Under the pieces are notes generated by a model that ran no database searches, was not told where the DNA came from, and saw only the letters and a program-made list of their open reading frames with translations. The position numbers and the translations under genes were made by a program. Source: Bacteroidetes bacterium 41-46 (GTDB taxonomy: Bacteria > Bacteroidota > Bacteroidia > Bacteroidales > UBA932). From it: 64,000 nucleotides of DNA. Where the stretch lies: positions 416,923-480,922 of the forward strand of contig MKTA01000015.1 in the NCBI GenBank assembly GCA_001897515.1. The letters run 5' to 3'. Of the stretch, positions 9,173-19,372 are shown one piece after another; within the stretch, counting starts at the first letter, position 1, and every line of letters begins with the position of its first letter.

Positions 9173-10471
9173 CAGTGCGGGAATTGAACGCTCCAGTCTG
9201 GTGCCCCTGGACCCTTTAACTAACACAACCATACCTGTTTCAGGGCTCTTTTGGAGTCTCTCCCTTAGTGCGTCAGAATTCTCAAAAAGCTCAACGGCAG
9301 GCTCTCCCTGTGCAATGGTTAGGGCTGCTTTTGAGAACTCTTCCCCAACCAGGAATATCTTCTCTGCATTTAACTCTAGTGCCAGTTTCAATATCTCTTT
9401 GTGCTCCTCTTCCGAGTACTCTCCCAGCTCCAGCATGTCGCCAAGTACAAGGGCTTTTCTTCCGGATTCCATCTCTCTGAAATTCTCCAGTGCAGCCCTC
9501 ATGCTTGTTGGATTAGCATTATAGGCGTCAATTATAAGAGTGTTTCTCTCTCCTTTTGAGAGCTGTGAGCGATTGTTTGAAGGATAATACTCCTCAATAG
9601 CTTTTACTGCCAGTTCTACCGGAACATCAAAAAGTGAGCCTGCGGCAATGGCTGCAAAAACATTATCTGCATTATAGTAGCCAATCATCTGGGTATTGAT
9701 TGATGTGCCATCTCCAAGCCTCAATCTAAGGAAGGGGTTGTCAGGGTTAACAGGCAGTATGTCTGCATTGTAAATAGACCTTCCGTATGGAGTAACCTTA
9801 ATCCCCTCTCTTTGTGAAATCATCTCTCTTAAGTGAGGGTTATCAATATTATAAATTACCCTTCCTGAGCTGTTGAGCAGGTAATCGTACATCTCACCCT
9901 TTGTCTTTTTCACCCCTTCAAATGAGCCAAATCCCAATAAATGGGCTTTGCCAACGTTGGTTATCAACCCGGCATCAGGAGATGCTATTTTACACAACAG
10001 AGCAATCTCTCCGGGTGCACTTGCCCCCATCTCTATTACAGCAATCTCTGTCTCTGCTGACATTCTGAGAAGAGTAAGGGGAACTCCTATATGGTTGTTA
10101 AGATTCCCGGAGGTTGAGAGAACCCTGTATTTTTTTGAAAAGACAGATGAGATTAGCTCCTTTGTAGTTGTCTTACCATTTGTGCCGGTTAATGCAAAGA
10201 GAGGAATACCATAATATCTGCGGTGGTATGCAGCCAGTTCCTGAAGTGTCTTAAGAGAGTCTTCAACATTGATTACTCTGCTCCCTTTAACCCCTTTTCT
10301 GTCGCAAACAGACCATGATGCCCCCAGTTCAAGGGCTTTTTCGGTAAAATCATTTCCGTCAAAATTCTCTCCCTTTAGGGCAAAAAAGATATCTCCCCTC
10401 TTTATCTCCCTTGTATCTGTCGTCACTCCCGACGACTCAAGGAATAGTGAATGCAGTTCCCTTATCTCCAT
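9167..10471 (-). CDS. murF: UDP-N-acetylmuramoyl-tripeptide--D-alanyl-D-alanine ligase
   Basis: MurF adds D-Ala-D-Ala to the UDP-MurNAc-tripeptide, the last cytoplasmic step of peptidoglycan precursor synthesis. Seen are the N-terminal [27 protein letters not shown], the ATP loop [14 protein letters not shown], the middle-domain [10 protein letters not shown] and [12 protein letters not shown], and the C-terminal [12 protein letters not shown] and [10 protein letters not shown], all characteristic. I start it at 10471 ([10 protein letters not shown]) rather than the longer frame at 10561, because the longer version would overlap most of the 3' part of dut and adds a non-conserved leader. With this start it begins four bases after dut ends and is the last gene of the patatin-flippase-dut-murF operon. 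Confidence 0.96.
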   Translation of the reverse strand: MEIRELHSLFLESSGVTTDTREIKRGDIFFALKGENFDGNDFTEKALELGASWSVCDRKGVKGSRVINVEDSLKTLQELAAYHRRYYGIPLFALTGTNGKTTTKELISSVFSKKYRVLSTSGNLNNHIGVPLTLLRMSAETEIAVIEMGASAPGEIALLCKIASPDAGLITNVGKAHLLGFGSFEGVKKTKGEMYDYLLNSSGRVIYNIDNPHLREMISQREGIKVTPYGRSIYNADILPVNPDNPFLRLRLGDGTSINTQMIGYYNADNVFAAIAAGSLFDVPVELAVKAIEEYYPSNNRSQLSKGERNTLIIDAYNANPTSMRAALENFREMESGRKALVLGDMLELGEYSEEEHKEILKLALELNAEKIFLVGEEFSKAALTIAQGEPAVELFENSDALRERLQKSPETGMVVLVKGSRGTRLERSIPALL

Positions 10472-10475
10472 ATCT

Positions 10476-10910
10476 CTATTTTTTTCCTGTTGAACCAAAA
10501 CCACCCTCTCCACGTTCAGTCTCACCCAATGAACTAACCTCCTTAAGTTCAACCCGTTCATATTTTGCTATTACCATTTGTGCAATTCTCTCTCCCGGGT
10601 TAAGTGTGAAGGGCTCATCAGAGAGGTTTACCAAAATAATTTTGATCTCGCCCCTATAATCTGCATCAATGGTTCCGGGACTGTTAACTATCCCGATACC
10701 GTGCTTGGCTGCCAGACCGCTTCTGGGCCTTATCTGCGCCTCATATCCTTCCGGAAGTTCAATATACAGTCCTGTAGGTACGAGTACCCTTTTTAGTGGT
10801 GCAAGTAAGATACTCTCTTGAATATCTGCTCTGAGATCCATGCCGGCAGAGTGCAGTGTAGCGTATTTGGGAATCTCATTTTTTGAGTTGTTTACAATTT
10901 TAACCTCCAT
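10476..10910 (-). CDS. dut: Deoxyuridine 5'-triphosphate nucleotidohydrolase
   Basis: 144 residues, the normal length for a trimeric dUTPase, which hydrolyses dUTP to dUMP and pyrophosphate and keeps uracil out of DNA. All five motifs are present: [49 protein letters not shown], and the flexible C-terminal arm [11 protein letters not shown]. The gene overlaps the 3' end of the flippase gene by 19 bases and is followed by murF after four bases, so it belongs to the same transcript. Confidence 0.97.
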   Translation of the reverse strand: MEVKIVNNSKNEIPKYATLHSAGMDLRADIQESILLAPLKRVLVPTGLYIELPEGYEAQIRPRSGLAAKHGIGIVNSPGTIDADYRGEIKIILVNLSDEPFTLNPGERIAQMVIAKYERVELKEVSSLGETERGEGGFGSTGKK

Positions 10911-12373
10911 ATGGATATCTTTTCTACTTTAATGTATATTGTTATAAATGTCAGAAGCAGTAACAGGTTTACGGCATATTTTACCAAAGGGGCACCCCCT
11001 GAGAATGGAATTGAGGCAAGGTAAAGTGCAATTCCGGTAATAATGAATATTGATATTCTCCTCCAGTTATAGGGTACAGGGTAGTGCCTTTTGCCCATAA
11101 CTGTACTTAAAATAAACATAACTGCATAGCTGGCCAGATGTCCCCAGGCAGCGGCGTGGTAGGAGAATAGGGGCATAAATATCATATTGACTGCCAGTGT
11201 AATCGGAAGTCCGGCTGCAGTGATGTATATGGCATATTTTGTCTTTCCGGAAAGCTTGTACCACATTGATACATTAAAATTCATACCCAGAATAACATAA
11301 GAGAGGAGCATAACAGGTACTATGTCCATCCCGGCCCTGAAATCTTTCCCAATTATGAGTGAAATAATGTCAATAAAAAGAGTAATGCCAAGAAATATGA
11401 ACATGCTGAATGCTGTGAAGTGCTCCATCACCATTGCGTACTCCTCTCTGGACCTCTCTTTTCCTTCTCTTGCAAAGAAATAGGGCTCAGCTGCATATCT
11501 GAACATCTGGGTAAAGAGAGACATAAGTACTGCTATCTTAACACCCGCCTGAAAGATTCCGAGCTCTGAGTTCCACTCCAGCCCCTCAGGTGTGAAAAAT
11601 CTGAACAGAGGCCTGTCAACTGTGTCGTTGATTATGCCGGGAAGGCCTGCAATCATAAGAGGGATTGAGTATGCCATCATCTCTCTCCAGAGTTTTTTGT
11701 CAAGCTTAAAGCGTAGGGCTGTTAAATCAGGAATGAATAATAACAATGAGACAATTCCGCTAAGAAATATTGCAAAAATTATGTATGTGAAATCAGGCGT
11801 TAGCGATATGAAATTTGCAAGCAGAGAGCCCGGATGGGATTTAAAATAGGCCGGAACTCCAAAAAAGAGAATAAAATTGAATGCTGTCTCTGACAGGATT
11901 TTAATGGTTTTGAACAGTGCAAATTTATATGCTTTGTTCTGGAATCTTAATCTTGCAAAGAGTATTGATGTAAAAGAGTCAACAGCAAGTATGCTTCCTA
12001 TGTAAATTATTACATATCCGAACCCATCATACCCCATCCATGAGGATATGTCGCCTGAAAAGATGGAGACAGCTGCAAAGAATAGCAGAGCGATAGAGCC
12101 TACTGTTGCAAGTGCATTTGAAAAGACGGAATTGGAGTTCTCTTTTTTGTTTGCAAAATTGAAACATCCCGTTTCAAGTCCTAAAGTAAGAACAACTTGC
12201 AGAATGGCAATATAGGCCAGGAATTCCGTAGCAATTCCGTAGCTCCCGGTAGAGAGCATTGTTGTGTATATGGGGACAAACAGAAAGTTGATAAACCTGG
12301 CCAGAATTGTGCTGAGCCCGTAGATGGCAGACTCTCCTGCCAGTTTGCGTAGAATGGATCCTCTCATTTTCAA
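10892..12373 (-). CDS. Polysaccharide biosynthesis flippase (Wzx/MurJ-like, MATE-related superfamily)
   Basis: 493 residues with about 12-14 hydrophobic segments. The N-terminus ([30 protein letters not shown]) is typical of the polysaccharide biosynthesis protein family in Bacteroidota, which flips lipid-linked sugars across the inner membrane. The first ATG (12373) forms an ATGA overlap with the patatin gene stop; a second ATG two codons later is also possible. In Bacteroidota a flippase just upstream of dut is a frequent arrangement, which supports the call. Whether the cargo is O-antigen, capsule or another polyprenyl-linked glycan cannot be told. Confidence 0.9.
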   Translation of the reverse strand: MKMRGSILRKLAGESAIYGLSTILARFINFLFVPIYTTMLSTGSYGIATEFLAYIAILQVVLTLGLETGCFNFANKKENSNSVFSNALATVGSIALLFFAAVSIFSGDISSWMGYDGFGYVIIYIGSILAVDSFTSILFARLRFQNKAYKFALFKTIKILSETAFNFILFFGVPAYFKSHPGSLLANFISLTPDFTYIIFAIFLSGIVSLLLFIPDLTALRFKLDKKLWREMMAYSIPLMIAGLPGIINDTVDRPLFRFFTPEGLEWNSELGIFQAGVKIAVLMSLFTQMFRYAAEPYFFAREGKERSREEYAMVMEHFTAFSMFIFLGITLFIDIISLIIGKDFRAGMDIVPVMLLSYVILGMNFNVSMWYKLSGKTKYAIYITAAGLPITLAVNMIFMPLFSYHAAAWGHLASYAVMFILSTVMGKRHYPVPYNWRRISIFIITGIALYLASIPFSGGAPLVKYAVNLLLLLTFITIYIKVEKISIWRLKL

Positions 12374-14685
12374 TGGTTGAGTGATTTGTTCCTGAATATG
12401 AGGAAGCCTATATTAAACTGTGGATACCATTTTACATCCGCTCCTGGATAGTATGATGCCGAGAGGCTTATCGGTCCAACGGGAGATTGCCACACTGCAG
12501 CCATATGTCCCATAAAATCCCCTTTTGGCAGAACATCAGAAATATCAGCTCTTCCTCCTGTACCCTTTGTCACTATTTTGTATGGCTGGAAGTATGAAAG
12601 GAGAGTGCTTATAAACACAGTATTTGAGATGTGTATAATGGGGTTGACACCCACAGCAATATAGGAGTTAGCCCGGTATCCTTTAAGCAGTAGTGTTTTG
12701 CTGTGAGGGGTGGGCTGAAATGCAGGTGCAATAATAAGGGACGATATGTAGTCTCCAAGCTCAATTTTAGAGGAGAGTGTTATGTCAACGAGCGAACCAA
12801 CCGTGAGCCACTTATTGACGGGATGGTAAACCTCCGAGTAAAAACTTAATTTAAATCTGTTGTGTCGCTTATTTGTATAAGGGACCATGTCTTCCGAGGT
12901 GCTCCCGGGAGCGTAGTCTGAGGATATGAGAGTATAGCTTGCCGAGAGCCGCTGTTTTATGCCTGAAGTTGGGTAGATCTTGTAATTGGTAGTATTTCTT
13001 TCAAGTGTAACTGCCGGGGAGAGATGGGTTATTCCTGTCTTATCAGGGATATCATAAGATGTGAAGTTGTCAGTAAGATAATAGGAGTATGTATTCCTGC
13101 CGGCAGTGATACTGAATTTCCCCATTATACTTCTGTTAAGGTCTATTGGAGAGCCCACTTTCACATTGGCAAACACCTCGCTCTCTTCAATACTTGTCGG
13201 GAGCCTGTCAAAATATGACTCTGTCTGTGTACCCCTGAAGTAGTCAAATCTATGTGCGACAAAGTTTGCCTCATAAAATAGAAGTGGTCTGAATGAGAAG
13301 TCCTGTCTAAAGGAGAGAGAACCGCCGGTGTAGAATTTCCCCAGATCAACGTCAAGCGTAGCTTTCCACGGATATTGATCAAAGTGTCTGTACTCAAGGC
13401 CTACGTAGCCCTGGTTCAGTGAGGAGGATGATATGTTTCCTCCAATTGCTATTCTCAGGGGGGGGCGCTCTGTTACCCTGAGGGTGAGATCAAATAGAGA
13501 GTCGCTGTTCATCTTTGCAGATGGATAGAATGTATTAACATTTCCAGATGCCACTACTCTGTTGTAACCTCTTTTAATCACCTCAAAGTTTACAGGTTCT
13601 CTTTTATGATTTGTAAGAGTGTTTATTATGAAGTTCTTCTTTCCCTCTTTAAGAGTGTCGGGATTGAAAATTATGTTGTCAAATATAAGCTGAGGGCACT
13701 TCATCCTGAATGCAAGACGCATATCGGCCAGCTCTTTGGCGCTTCTTCGCTCTCTTACCCTCTCCTTTATTTGAGGCATACTCCTCATAGCCAGCTCATA
13801 GCCTCTCCTTACCATCTCATCCAGCTTGGTGAAGTCCAGCAAGCCGATATCTGTGTAGTCTCCGTCAATCAGTATGCCCTTTTCAGGAGGGATGTTGTAA
13901 TCCGTCTCAACCATCATCATATTCTCAATCTGAGCAAGCAGGTCGTCGGTATCAGGCTCTGAAGGGTTTGTAGAGCACTTTGCTCCTATAATGTAGTCAG
14001 GATTAAAATCTTTCTCCATAACATCCCATGGGAAATTATTGTAGAAACCGCCATCAAACATAAGTGTTGAATCAATCATTATTGGTTTGAAAGCAAGTGG
14101 AAAGGTCATTGAGGCGCGGATAGCATCTCCCAACGCTCCTCTTCTTAGCACATACGGTCTTTTGTTAACAATATCTGCAGAGACGCACCTGAATGGGACC
14201 ATAAGCTTGTTAAAGTCGTAATCAGCAGCAGCAGATGAGGAGGCGAACAGCTGAATGAACGCAATGTCCATTGGGTAGGGTGAGATAAGATTTGTTGGAA
14301 ATATGTAACTTATCTTCTTCTCTTTGCTGCTAAAGTTGAATGTTGCTCCAAAGAGTTCAGGGGTTGGCTCTCTCCGATAAATATAAGTGGCAAATCTTCT
14401 CTCTGAGAGACCCTGTTGCCATGAGTTGAACTCTTCAGACCTGAACAGGATAATCATCTCTTCAGGAGAAAGGCCTATTGAATATAGTCCTGAAATAATT
14501 GCCCCCATTGAGGTCCCTGCAACGAAATCTATTGGGATATTGTTCTCTTCCAGTGCCTTAATAACCCCAATGTGAGAAAGGCCCTTAGCTCCGCCTCCAC
14601 TCAGAACAAGACCGATGCTTTGGGAGAACAGAGGGATAGATATGAGCAGGGCAAGCAGGGAGCTGTATATCTTTTTTACTTGCAT
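12370..14685 (-). CDS. Patatin-like phospholipase with C-terminal BamA/surface-antigen-type barrel
   Basis: About 771 residues from the chosen start. After a signal peptide (MQVKKIYSSLLALLISIPLFSQ) comes a patatin domain with the oxyanion loop GGGAKG (30-35), the nucleophile GTSMG (Ser59) and the catalytic Asp in DGG (211-213); the rest is a POTRA-like segment and a 16-strand-type beta-barrel. The layout matches outer-membrane patatins of the PlpD/type Vd kind, which are lipases. The frame extends to an ATG at 14718, but a TAnnTTTG promoter element (TACCTTTG) lies at 14720-14727 on this strand, so transcription probably starts inside that extension, and the ATG at 14685 gives the clean signal peptide. 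It is the first gene of the patatin-flippase-dut-murF operon. Confidence 0.9.
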   Translation of the reverse strand: MQVKKIYSSLLALLISIPLFSQSIGLVLSGGGAKGLSHIGVIKALEENNIPIDFVAGTSMGAIISGLYSIGLSPEEMIILFRSEEFNSWQQGLSERRFATYIYRREPTPELFGATFNFSSKEKKISYIFPTNLISPYPMDIAFIQLFASSSAAADYDFNKLMVPFRCVSADIVNKRPYVLRRGALGDAIRASMTFPLAFKPIMIDSTLMFDGGFYNNFPWDVMEKDFNPDYIIGAKCSTNPSEPDTDDLLAQIENMMMVETDYNIPPEKGILIDGDYTDIGLLDFTKLDEMVRRGYELAMRSMPQIKERVRERRSAKELADMRLAFRMKCPQLIFDNIIFNPDTLKEGKKNFIINTLTNHKREPVNFEVIKRGYNRVVASGNVNTFYPSAKMNSDSLFDLTLRVTERPPLRIAIGGNISSSSLNQGYVGLEYRHFDQYPWKATLDVDLGKFYTGGSLSFRQDFSFRPLLFYEANFVAHRFDYFRGTQTESYFDRLPTSIEESEVFANVKVGSPIDLNRSIMGKFSITAGRNTYSYYLTDNFTSYDIPDKTGITHLSPAVTLERNTTNYKIYPTSGIKQRLSASYTLISSDYAPGSTSEDMVPYTNKRHNRFKLSFYSEVYHPVNKWLTVGSLVDITLSSKIELGDYISSLIIAPAFQPTPHSKTLLLKGYRANSYIAVGVNPIIHISNTVFISTLLSYFQPYKIVTKGTGGRADISDVLPKGDFMGHMAAVWQSPVGPISLSASYYPGADVKWYPQFNIGFLIFRNKSLNH

Positions 14686-14719
14686 AATAGGGGTATTTGA
14701 GGTAATTTTGCCCTCCATG

Positions 14720-14727
14720 CAAAGGTA
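14720..14727 (-). promoter_or_regulatory. -7 promoter element for the patatin-flippase-dut-murF operon
   Basis: TACCTTTG on the reverse strand matches the Bacteroidota -7 consensus TAnnTTTG. It would place the transcript start near 14714, about 30 bases before the chosen ATG at 14685. No clear TTTG is seen 19-21 bases upstream, so confidence is moderate. Confidence 0.5.
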
Positions 14728-14760
14728 TTAAAATTTGTATAAAATATATAAACAGATACT

Positions 14761-15420
14761 ATGAAGAGAGTTATTTTAAACCTAGTGATAATCACAGCTT
14801 TGTTGGCTACATCCTGTAAAGGGGGTAAACAGGGCGAGAGTAAGGAACAAATTAAACAGGAGGATACAACTACTATGACAACCACATTGGCATTTAACCC
14901 GGCGGAGCTCCCTGAGGAGCCTCAGTTTGATATTGAGACAACTGCCGGTACCATTCGCATCAAGCTTTACAAAGAGACACCTCTTCACAGAGACAATTTT
15001 GTTAAGCTTGCATCAGAAAGATTCTATGATGGGATTTTGTTTCACAGAATAATTAAAGGATTTATGATTCAGGTTGGGGATCCGCTTACGAAGGATCCGT
15101 CTGCCTCTGACAGATTTGGCACAGGTGGACCGGGATATACGGTTCCTGCAGAGATACTTCCTCAGTTCAAACATAAGAAAGGGGCTATTGCCGCCGCCAG
15201 AAGGGCCGACTCCGTAAATCCACAGAGAGAGTCTTCAGGATCTCAGTTTTATTTTGTAGAGGATCCATCTACTTGTGCTCAGCTGGACGGCCAATATACA
15301 GTATTTGGAGAGACTGTTTCAGGAATTGAAATAATTGACAGAATTGCTGCAGAGCCTACAGGACCAAGAGACAGGCCGATAAGCGATGTTAAAATTCTCT
15401 CTGTAAAACCCGTAAAATAG
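14761..15420 (+). CDS. Peptidyl-prolyl cis-trans isomerase, cyclophilin type, lipoprotein
   Basis: 219 residues. A lipoprotein signal peptide ends at LLATS-Cys19. The cyclophilin domain begins about residue 58 (IETTAGTIRIKLYKETPLHRDNFVKLA) and includes YDGILFHRIIKGFMIQVGDP, SSGSQFYFVEDPS and LDGQYTVFGETVSGIEIIDRI, covering the active-site Arg/Phe/Gln region. The protein should catalyse proline isomerisation while anchored in the envelope, facing the periplasm. It is divergent from the patatin operon and converges with the ABC ATPase gene, whose stop lies 14 bases beyond. Confidence 0.94.
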   Translation: MKRVILNLVIITALLATSCKGGKQGESKEQIKQEDTTTMTTTLAFNPAELPEEPQFDIETTAGTIRIKLYKETPLHRDNFVKLASERFYDGILFHRIIKGFMIQVGDPLTKDPSASDRFGTGGPGYTVPAEILPQFKHKKGAIAAARRADSVNPQRESSGSQFYFVEDPSTCAQLDGQYTVFGETVSGIEIIDRIAAEPTGPRDRPISDVKILSVKPVK

Positions 15421-15434
15421 GGTAAGGAGCTACT

Positions 15435-16199
15435 CTATAAAGAGCCACTCATAAGATTCTTCATTGTCTTCGCCATATTGTTGGCAAATACAAACTCGTT
15501 AAGGTCTGGGTTGTCAGCTGAAAGAATATTATTCTTGCTGCCCTCCCAGACTTTTCTCCCTTTATGAATAAATGAAACCTGGTCTCCAATCTCCATTACA
15601 GAATTCATATCATGAGTGTTGACAACAGTAGTGATATTGTACTCCTGTGTTATCTCCTGTATAAGCTGATCTATGAGAATTGAGGTATGAGGGTCAAGAC
15701 CTGAATTGGGCTCGTCGCAAAAGAGGTACTTTGGATTGAGTGCGATAGCTCTTGCAATTCCCACCCTCTTCTGCATACCTCCGCTTAGCTCATTAGGATA
15801 TAGTCTGTTTACATTCTCAAGATTAACCCTTTTCAGACAAAAGTTGACCCTGTCCAGCTTCTCCTCTTTACTCCAGTTAGTAAAGAAATCCATAGGGAAT
15901 CTTACATTCTCCTCTACTGTCGCAAAATCAAACAATGCACTCCCCTGGAAAAGCATACCCATCTCTTTTCGGATCTCCTTCCTTCCTGCCTCATCAAGTT
16001 GGGTGAAGTTAACATCGCCATACCATACATTGCCGGACTCCGGTCTGTGAAGTCCTACAAGGGATTTTAAAAGTACCGTCTTGCCAGATCCACTCGCTCC
16101 AATTATAAGTGAGCACTTGCCGGGATGATACTCGATTGAGATTTTCTCCAGAACCTGCTTCTCTCCAAAATATTTATCAAGTCTCTCTACTTTGATCAT
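15435..16199 (-). CDS. ABC transporter ATP-binding protein, MlaF-like
   Basis: 254 residues with Walker A GASGSGKTVLL, signature LSGGMQKRVGIARAIAL, Walker B YLFCDEPNSGLDP and the H-loop NTHDMNSV. The LSGGMQKR signature and the pairing with an MlaE-type permease point to the retrograde phospholipid/organic-solvent-tolerance ABC family. It starts one base after the permease stop, in the same operon. An MCE-domain partner (MlaD) is not found next to the pair in this window. The substrate is inferred from family only. Confidence 0.9.
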   Translation of the reverse strand: MIKVERLDKYFGEKQVLEKISIEYHPGKCSLIIGASGSGKTVLLKSLVGLHRPESGNVWYGDVNFTQLDEAGRKEIRKEMGMLFQGSALFDFATVEENVRFPMDFFTNWSKEEKLDRVNFCLKRVNLENVNRLYPNELSGGMQKRVGIARAIALNPKYLFCDEPNSGLDPHTSILIDQLIQEITQEYNITTVVNTHDMNSVMEIGDQVSFIHKGRKVWEGSKNNILSADNPDLNEFVFANNMAKTMKNLMSGSL

Positions 16200-16943
16200 C
16201 TATCCAAGCATTAATTGTGTTATAACCAGATTTGCAACCAATATCATAACAGAGCTGACAACAATGGCCTTGGTGCTGGACTTTCCAACCCCCAGCGAAC
16301 CTCCTGAGGCGTAGTAGCCGTAATATGATGAGATGCTTGTTATTATAAAACTGAAAACGGACATCTTAATCATACTGTAAAAAATATAGTATGCTCTGAA
16401 CGCATAGTGAAGACCGTCAACATATTGACTCATTGTCACTATTCCTGTAAAAACTATTATGAGAGCACCCCCTACAAGGCCCAGCATGAAACTGAATAGC
16501 ATAAGAAGAGGGTTGAATATGGTTGATGCGGCAATTTTGGGAAGAATCAAATAGTTAGCTGAGTTAACCCCCATCATCTCCATTGCGTCAATCTGCTCGC
16601 TGATTCTCATGCTACCTATCTCTGACGAGATGTTGGACCCCACCTTTCCTGCGAGGATCAATGCAATCATAGTAGAGCAGAACTCAAGCACTAGGCTCTC
16701 TCTTGCCATGTAGCCGACATACATCTTTGGTATGAATGGGCTCTCTATATTTGATGCTGTCTGAATCACAATAACGGCACCTATGAAGAGAGAGATTACC
16801 GCAACTATCGGAATAGAGTCAATAACCAGTTTCTCCACATCGGTGAAGAACTGTTTAACGAATATTGATCTCTTGTCGGGTTTTGAAAAAACTCTCTTCA
16901 TCAGAAGGAAGTATCCTCCCAGAAGCTCTAGGTTCTTTTTCAT
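16200..16943 (-). CDS. ABC transporter permease, MlaE family
   Basis: 247 residues with about five transmembrane helices. The family features are seen in VIDSIPIVAVISLFIGAVIVIQTASNIESPF, ESLVLEFCSTMIALILAGKVGSNISSEIGSMRISEQIDAMEMMGVNSANYLILPKI (the MlaE/Ttg2B core) and a C-terminal hydrophobic block. It is the inner-membrane part of a lipid-transport ABC system with the downstream ATPase. A TAnnTTTG element lies just upstream at 16963-16970, within the end of the TonB-dependent receptor gene region, so the pair may have its own promoter. Confidence 0.92.
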   Translation of the reverse strand: MKKNLELLGGYFLLMKRVFSKPDKRSIFVKQFFTDVEKLVIDSIPIVAVISLFIGAVIVIQTASNIESPFIPKMYVGYMARESLVLEFCSTMIALILAGKVGSNISSEIGSMRISEQIDAMEMMGVNSANYLILPKIAASTIFNPLLMLFSFMLGLVGGALIIVFTGIVTMSQYVDGLHYAFRAYYIFYSMIKMSVFSFIITSISSYYGYYASGGSLGVGKSSTKAIVVSSVMILVANLVITQLMLG

Positions 16944-16962
16944 CTGTCTGTTTTTGCTGTTG

Positions 16963-16970
16963 CAAAAATA
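16963..16970 (-). promoter_or_regulatory. Possible -7 promoter element for the MlaE/MlaF pair
   Basis: TATTTTTG on the reverse strand matches TAnnTTTG and lies 20 bases upstream of the MlaE ATG, directly after the stop of the TonB-dependent receptor gene. No TTTG at the right distance was seen. Confidence 0.4.
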
Positions 16971-16971
16971 C

Positions 16972-19368
16972 CTAAAAAATGGTGATTCTCACCCCTGCAC
17001 TTCCATTTATTCCAAAGCCCCAAAAACCTGTAAAGGTATTTAATGTGTGGTCTGCTCCATCACGACCCCTCTCTATATGCTTGCTATTCAATATGTTGTT
17101 AATTGAGACGAATAGAGTTGCACTGCTTTTCCCAAACCTTTCTCTATATGAGGCTGTTGCATTCAATAGATGGTAATCAGGAAGCCTGTATGAATATGCT
17201 CTGTCGCCTGAGGTTTTTCTTGTAACAGGGTCAAAGTCTGCGTAAATTCTTGAGCTGAAATTCCAGTCTGCAGATAGTTCCAGTTTTGACCCGGCTCTGA
17301 TTAGGAGTGATGCCCCTATTTGGGTCTGCGGAGAGTCTCCTACAGCAAGGCCGTCGCTGTACACATCAACCCTTCCTGCCTCCAAACCTGAATATGGGTC
17401 ATAAATTATTGCTGAAACATCATTTTTCCACTTCCAGTTACCTACCGACAGGAATCCTCTAAGCTCGGCCCATCCGGAGGGTCGGTATAAAACTTCTGAC
17501 TCCACCCCGTAGTGAAGAGCATCCAGCCCCTGTACCATATACCTGTGAGGGGTATCGTCCATCTGCTGCTTATAAGGATTTGAGAGGATGCTTTTGTTTC
17601 TCCACAGGGCTCTGTAAATTGTTGTTTCAAATGAGCCCCGGTCAAAAAGAATCCTTATTCCGGCCTCTGATAGTATATTCCTCTCATTTTTTACATTTTC
17701 GGTAATTTTATTGTTTCCGGAGGAGAAAAAAACATCAGAGTAGGGGACCCTGCTGTACGCCGCTCCGTTTAGATATAAAGAGATACTGTTTGAGGCTTTG
17801 TAAAGTGCTCCTCCTTTTATGCTGTATCCACTGCCCAGAGCTACTTTACTTTGAATATCCTCAATATAGTTATATCTGTCCCATCTGCTGTTTGAACTTC
17901 CCATAAAGGAGGCTCCGCCTCTAAGCTCCCATTTCTCCTTGCTGTATGTCACCATACCGTATATTGTCAAATGGTTAATGGTTTTTCCATTATTTGTCCT
18001 GATGAGGTCACCCTCTTTTTTTACAGGATTTCTGCCGGCTAGTTTGGCAAGGGATTTATTCTCGTAGTCCTCATACCAAAAATCACCACCAAGCAAATCT
18101 GTAATCCGCTCCTTCTCCCAGGTTGAGTAAAATTGATAATGTAATCCGGCATTGTATGAAAGGCCGTTATCCTTATCAATTTTTAAGTTGCTCTTAAGAC
18201 CTGCCTGAGTGTGTCCGGCCAGGTAATCTGCAAAAATGCTTCTGGAAGAGCCATCTGGGTTTCTGTTCTCTGCAATGACGCTATCCCAGTCAATTTGCCC
18301 ATCTTTTATGTAATCAATAATCCTCCTACCCTTTGATTCAGACCAGCGACCCCCTCCGTTTCCGACAGATACATAGGCAGAGGTGGCAAGCTCTGTAACT
18401 TTTGAGGGTCTGTAAAAGTGATGTAGTGTAGCATATGGCTTGTGGTAGAAGTTTTTGCTGAGATTAAACGGCTCTCCTTTTTCTGAAGATGTGAGATCTC
18501 TACGATAGCCCCAGTTCTTATTGTACCTCAGCCCATATTTCTCAACTTCATTTGCCGTCAGCCTGGCTGAACGCTGCTCGTGTCTCTCAGGAGAGCCAAG
18601 CGCAGTAAAGAGAAGAGAGTTTTTGCTGTTAATGATCTTGCTTATATTTAACATATATGCCCAAGAGCTGACATCAGTCTGGTCAACATAGCCCTTTCCA
18701 AAGGCATAAGATCCAAGCAAAGAGATATTCCATCCCCCTTTAAGAGTTCCTGTGTTATAACTGATAGTGCTCTTCCCTTGACCGTAACTGGTGAAAAACA
18801 GAGATGTTGTAAGTGATGGTAGCGGACTGGGAGAGGAGGTGACTATATTGATAGTTCCCCCGACAGAGTTGTCTGATAACATAGAGCCACCTATCCCCTT
18901 TTGTACCTGTATGGCGTGGGTGGCCTCAGCAAGCCCCAGCCAGTTGTTCCAGAACATGTTTCCGGTTACCAGTCCCGATATTGGGATACCATTCAGCATA
19001 ACAGAAATATTCTCCTGTTTGAATCCCCTGATATTTATTCTGGCATCGCCATAACTCCCGGATTCACTTGTAGCAAATACCCCGGGAATATCTCTGAGTA
19101 GTTCAGGATAGGTGGAGCCGACAGGCCTCTTTTCAATTCTGGATCTGTCAACAGTTGCCAGCCTGAGCGGGGAGCGCCTCTCATTCAGGAATGAGGCAGT
19201 AAGGATTACCTCCCCCAGATTAGCCGATAGGGTAGTGTCCTGAACAGCGGAATTTGCAGAAAAATTTGTTGTACTTTGGGTAGCAGCTGAAGCTACGGCT
19301 CCTGCCAGGAGCATGAGGGCAATGCCACCGGCAATGACCCCCATAGTGGGTTTAATTCTCTTTCTCAT
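16972..19368 (-). CDS. TonB-dependent outer-membrane receptor under FMN riboswitch control
   Basis: 798 residues from the chosen start. A signal peptide (about residues 1-29, ending AGAVASA) is followed by a TonB-box-like segment (GEVILTASF), a plug domain (RPVGSTYPELLRDIPGVFATS, DARINIRGF, IQVQKGIGGSMLSDNSVGGTINIVTS) and a beta-barrel ending in a C-terminal Phe. TonB-dependent receptors bring scarce ligands across the outer membrane. The frame could begin at an ATG at 19383, but that ATG lies inside the conserved 3' strand of the riboswitch (GTCTGGATG), so the ATG at 19368 is the real start. The riboswitch suggests a flavin or flavin precursor as ligand; this is inference. No iron- or B12-related gene is adjacent. 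Confidence 0.92.
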   Translation of the reverse strand: MRKRIKPTMGVIAGGIALMLLAGAVASAATQSTTNFSANSAVQDTTLSANLGEVILTASFLNERRSPLRLATVDRSRIEKRPVGSTYPELLRDIPGVFATSESGSYGDARINIRGFKQENISVMLNGIPISGLVTGNMFWNNWLGLAEATHAIQVQKGIGGSMLSDNSVGGTINIVTSSPSPLPSLTTSLFFTSYGQGKSTISYNTGTLKGGWNISLLGSYAFGKGYVDQTDVSSWAYMLNISKIINSKNSLLFTALGSPERHEQRSARLTANEVEKYGLRYNKNWGYRRDLTSSEKGEPFNLSKNFYHKPYATLHHFYRPSKVTELATSAYVSVGNGGGRWSESKGRRIIDYIKDGQIDWDSVIAENRNPDGSSRSIFADYLAGHTQAGLKSNLKIDKDNGLSYNAGLHYQFYSTWEKERITDLLGGDFWYEDYENKSLAKLAGRNPVKKEGDLIRTNNGKTINHLTIYGMVTYSKEKWELRGGASFMGSSNSRWDRYNYIEDIQSKVALGSGYSIKGGALYKASNSISLYLNGAAYSRVPYSDVFFSSGNNKITENVKNERNILSEAGIRILFDRGSFETTIYRALWRNKSILSNPYKQQMDDTPHRYMVQGLDALHYGVESEVLYRPSGWAELRGFLSVGNWKWKNDVSAIIYDPYSGLEAGRVDVYSDGLAVGDSPQTQIGASLLIRAGSKLELSADWNFSSRIYADFDPVTRKTSGDRAYSYRLPDYHLLNATASYRERFGKSSATLFVSINNILNSKHIERGRDGADHTLNTFTGFWGFGINGSAGVRITIF

Positions 19369-19372
19369 AATT

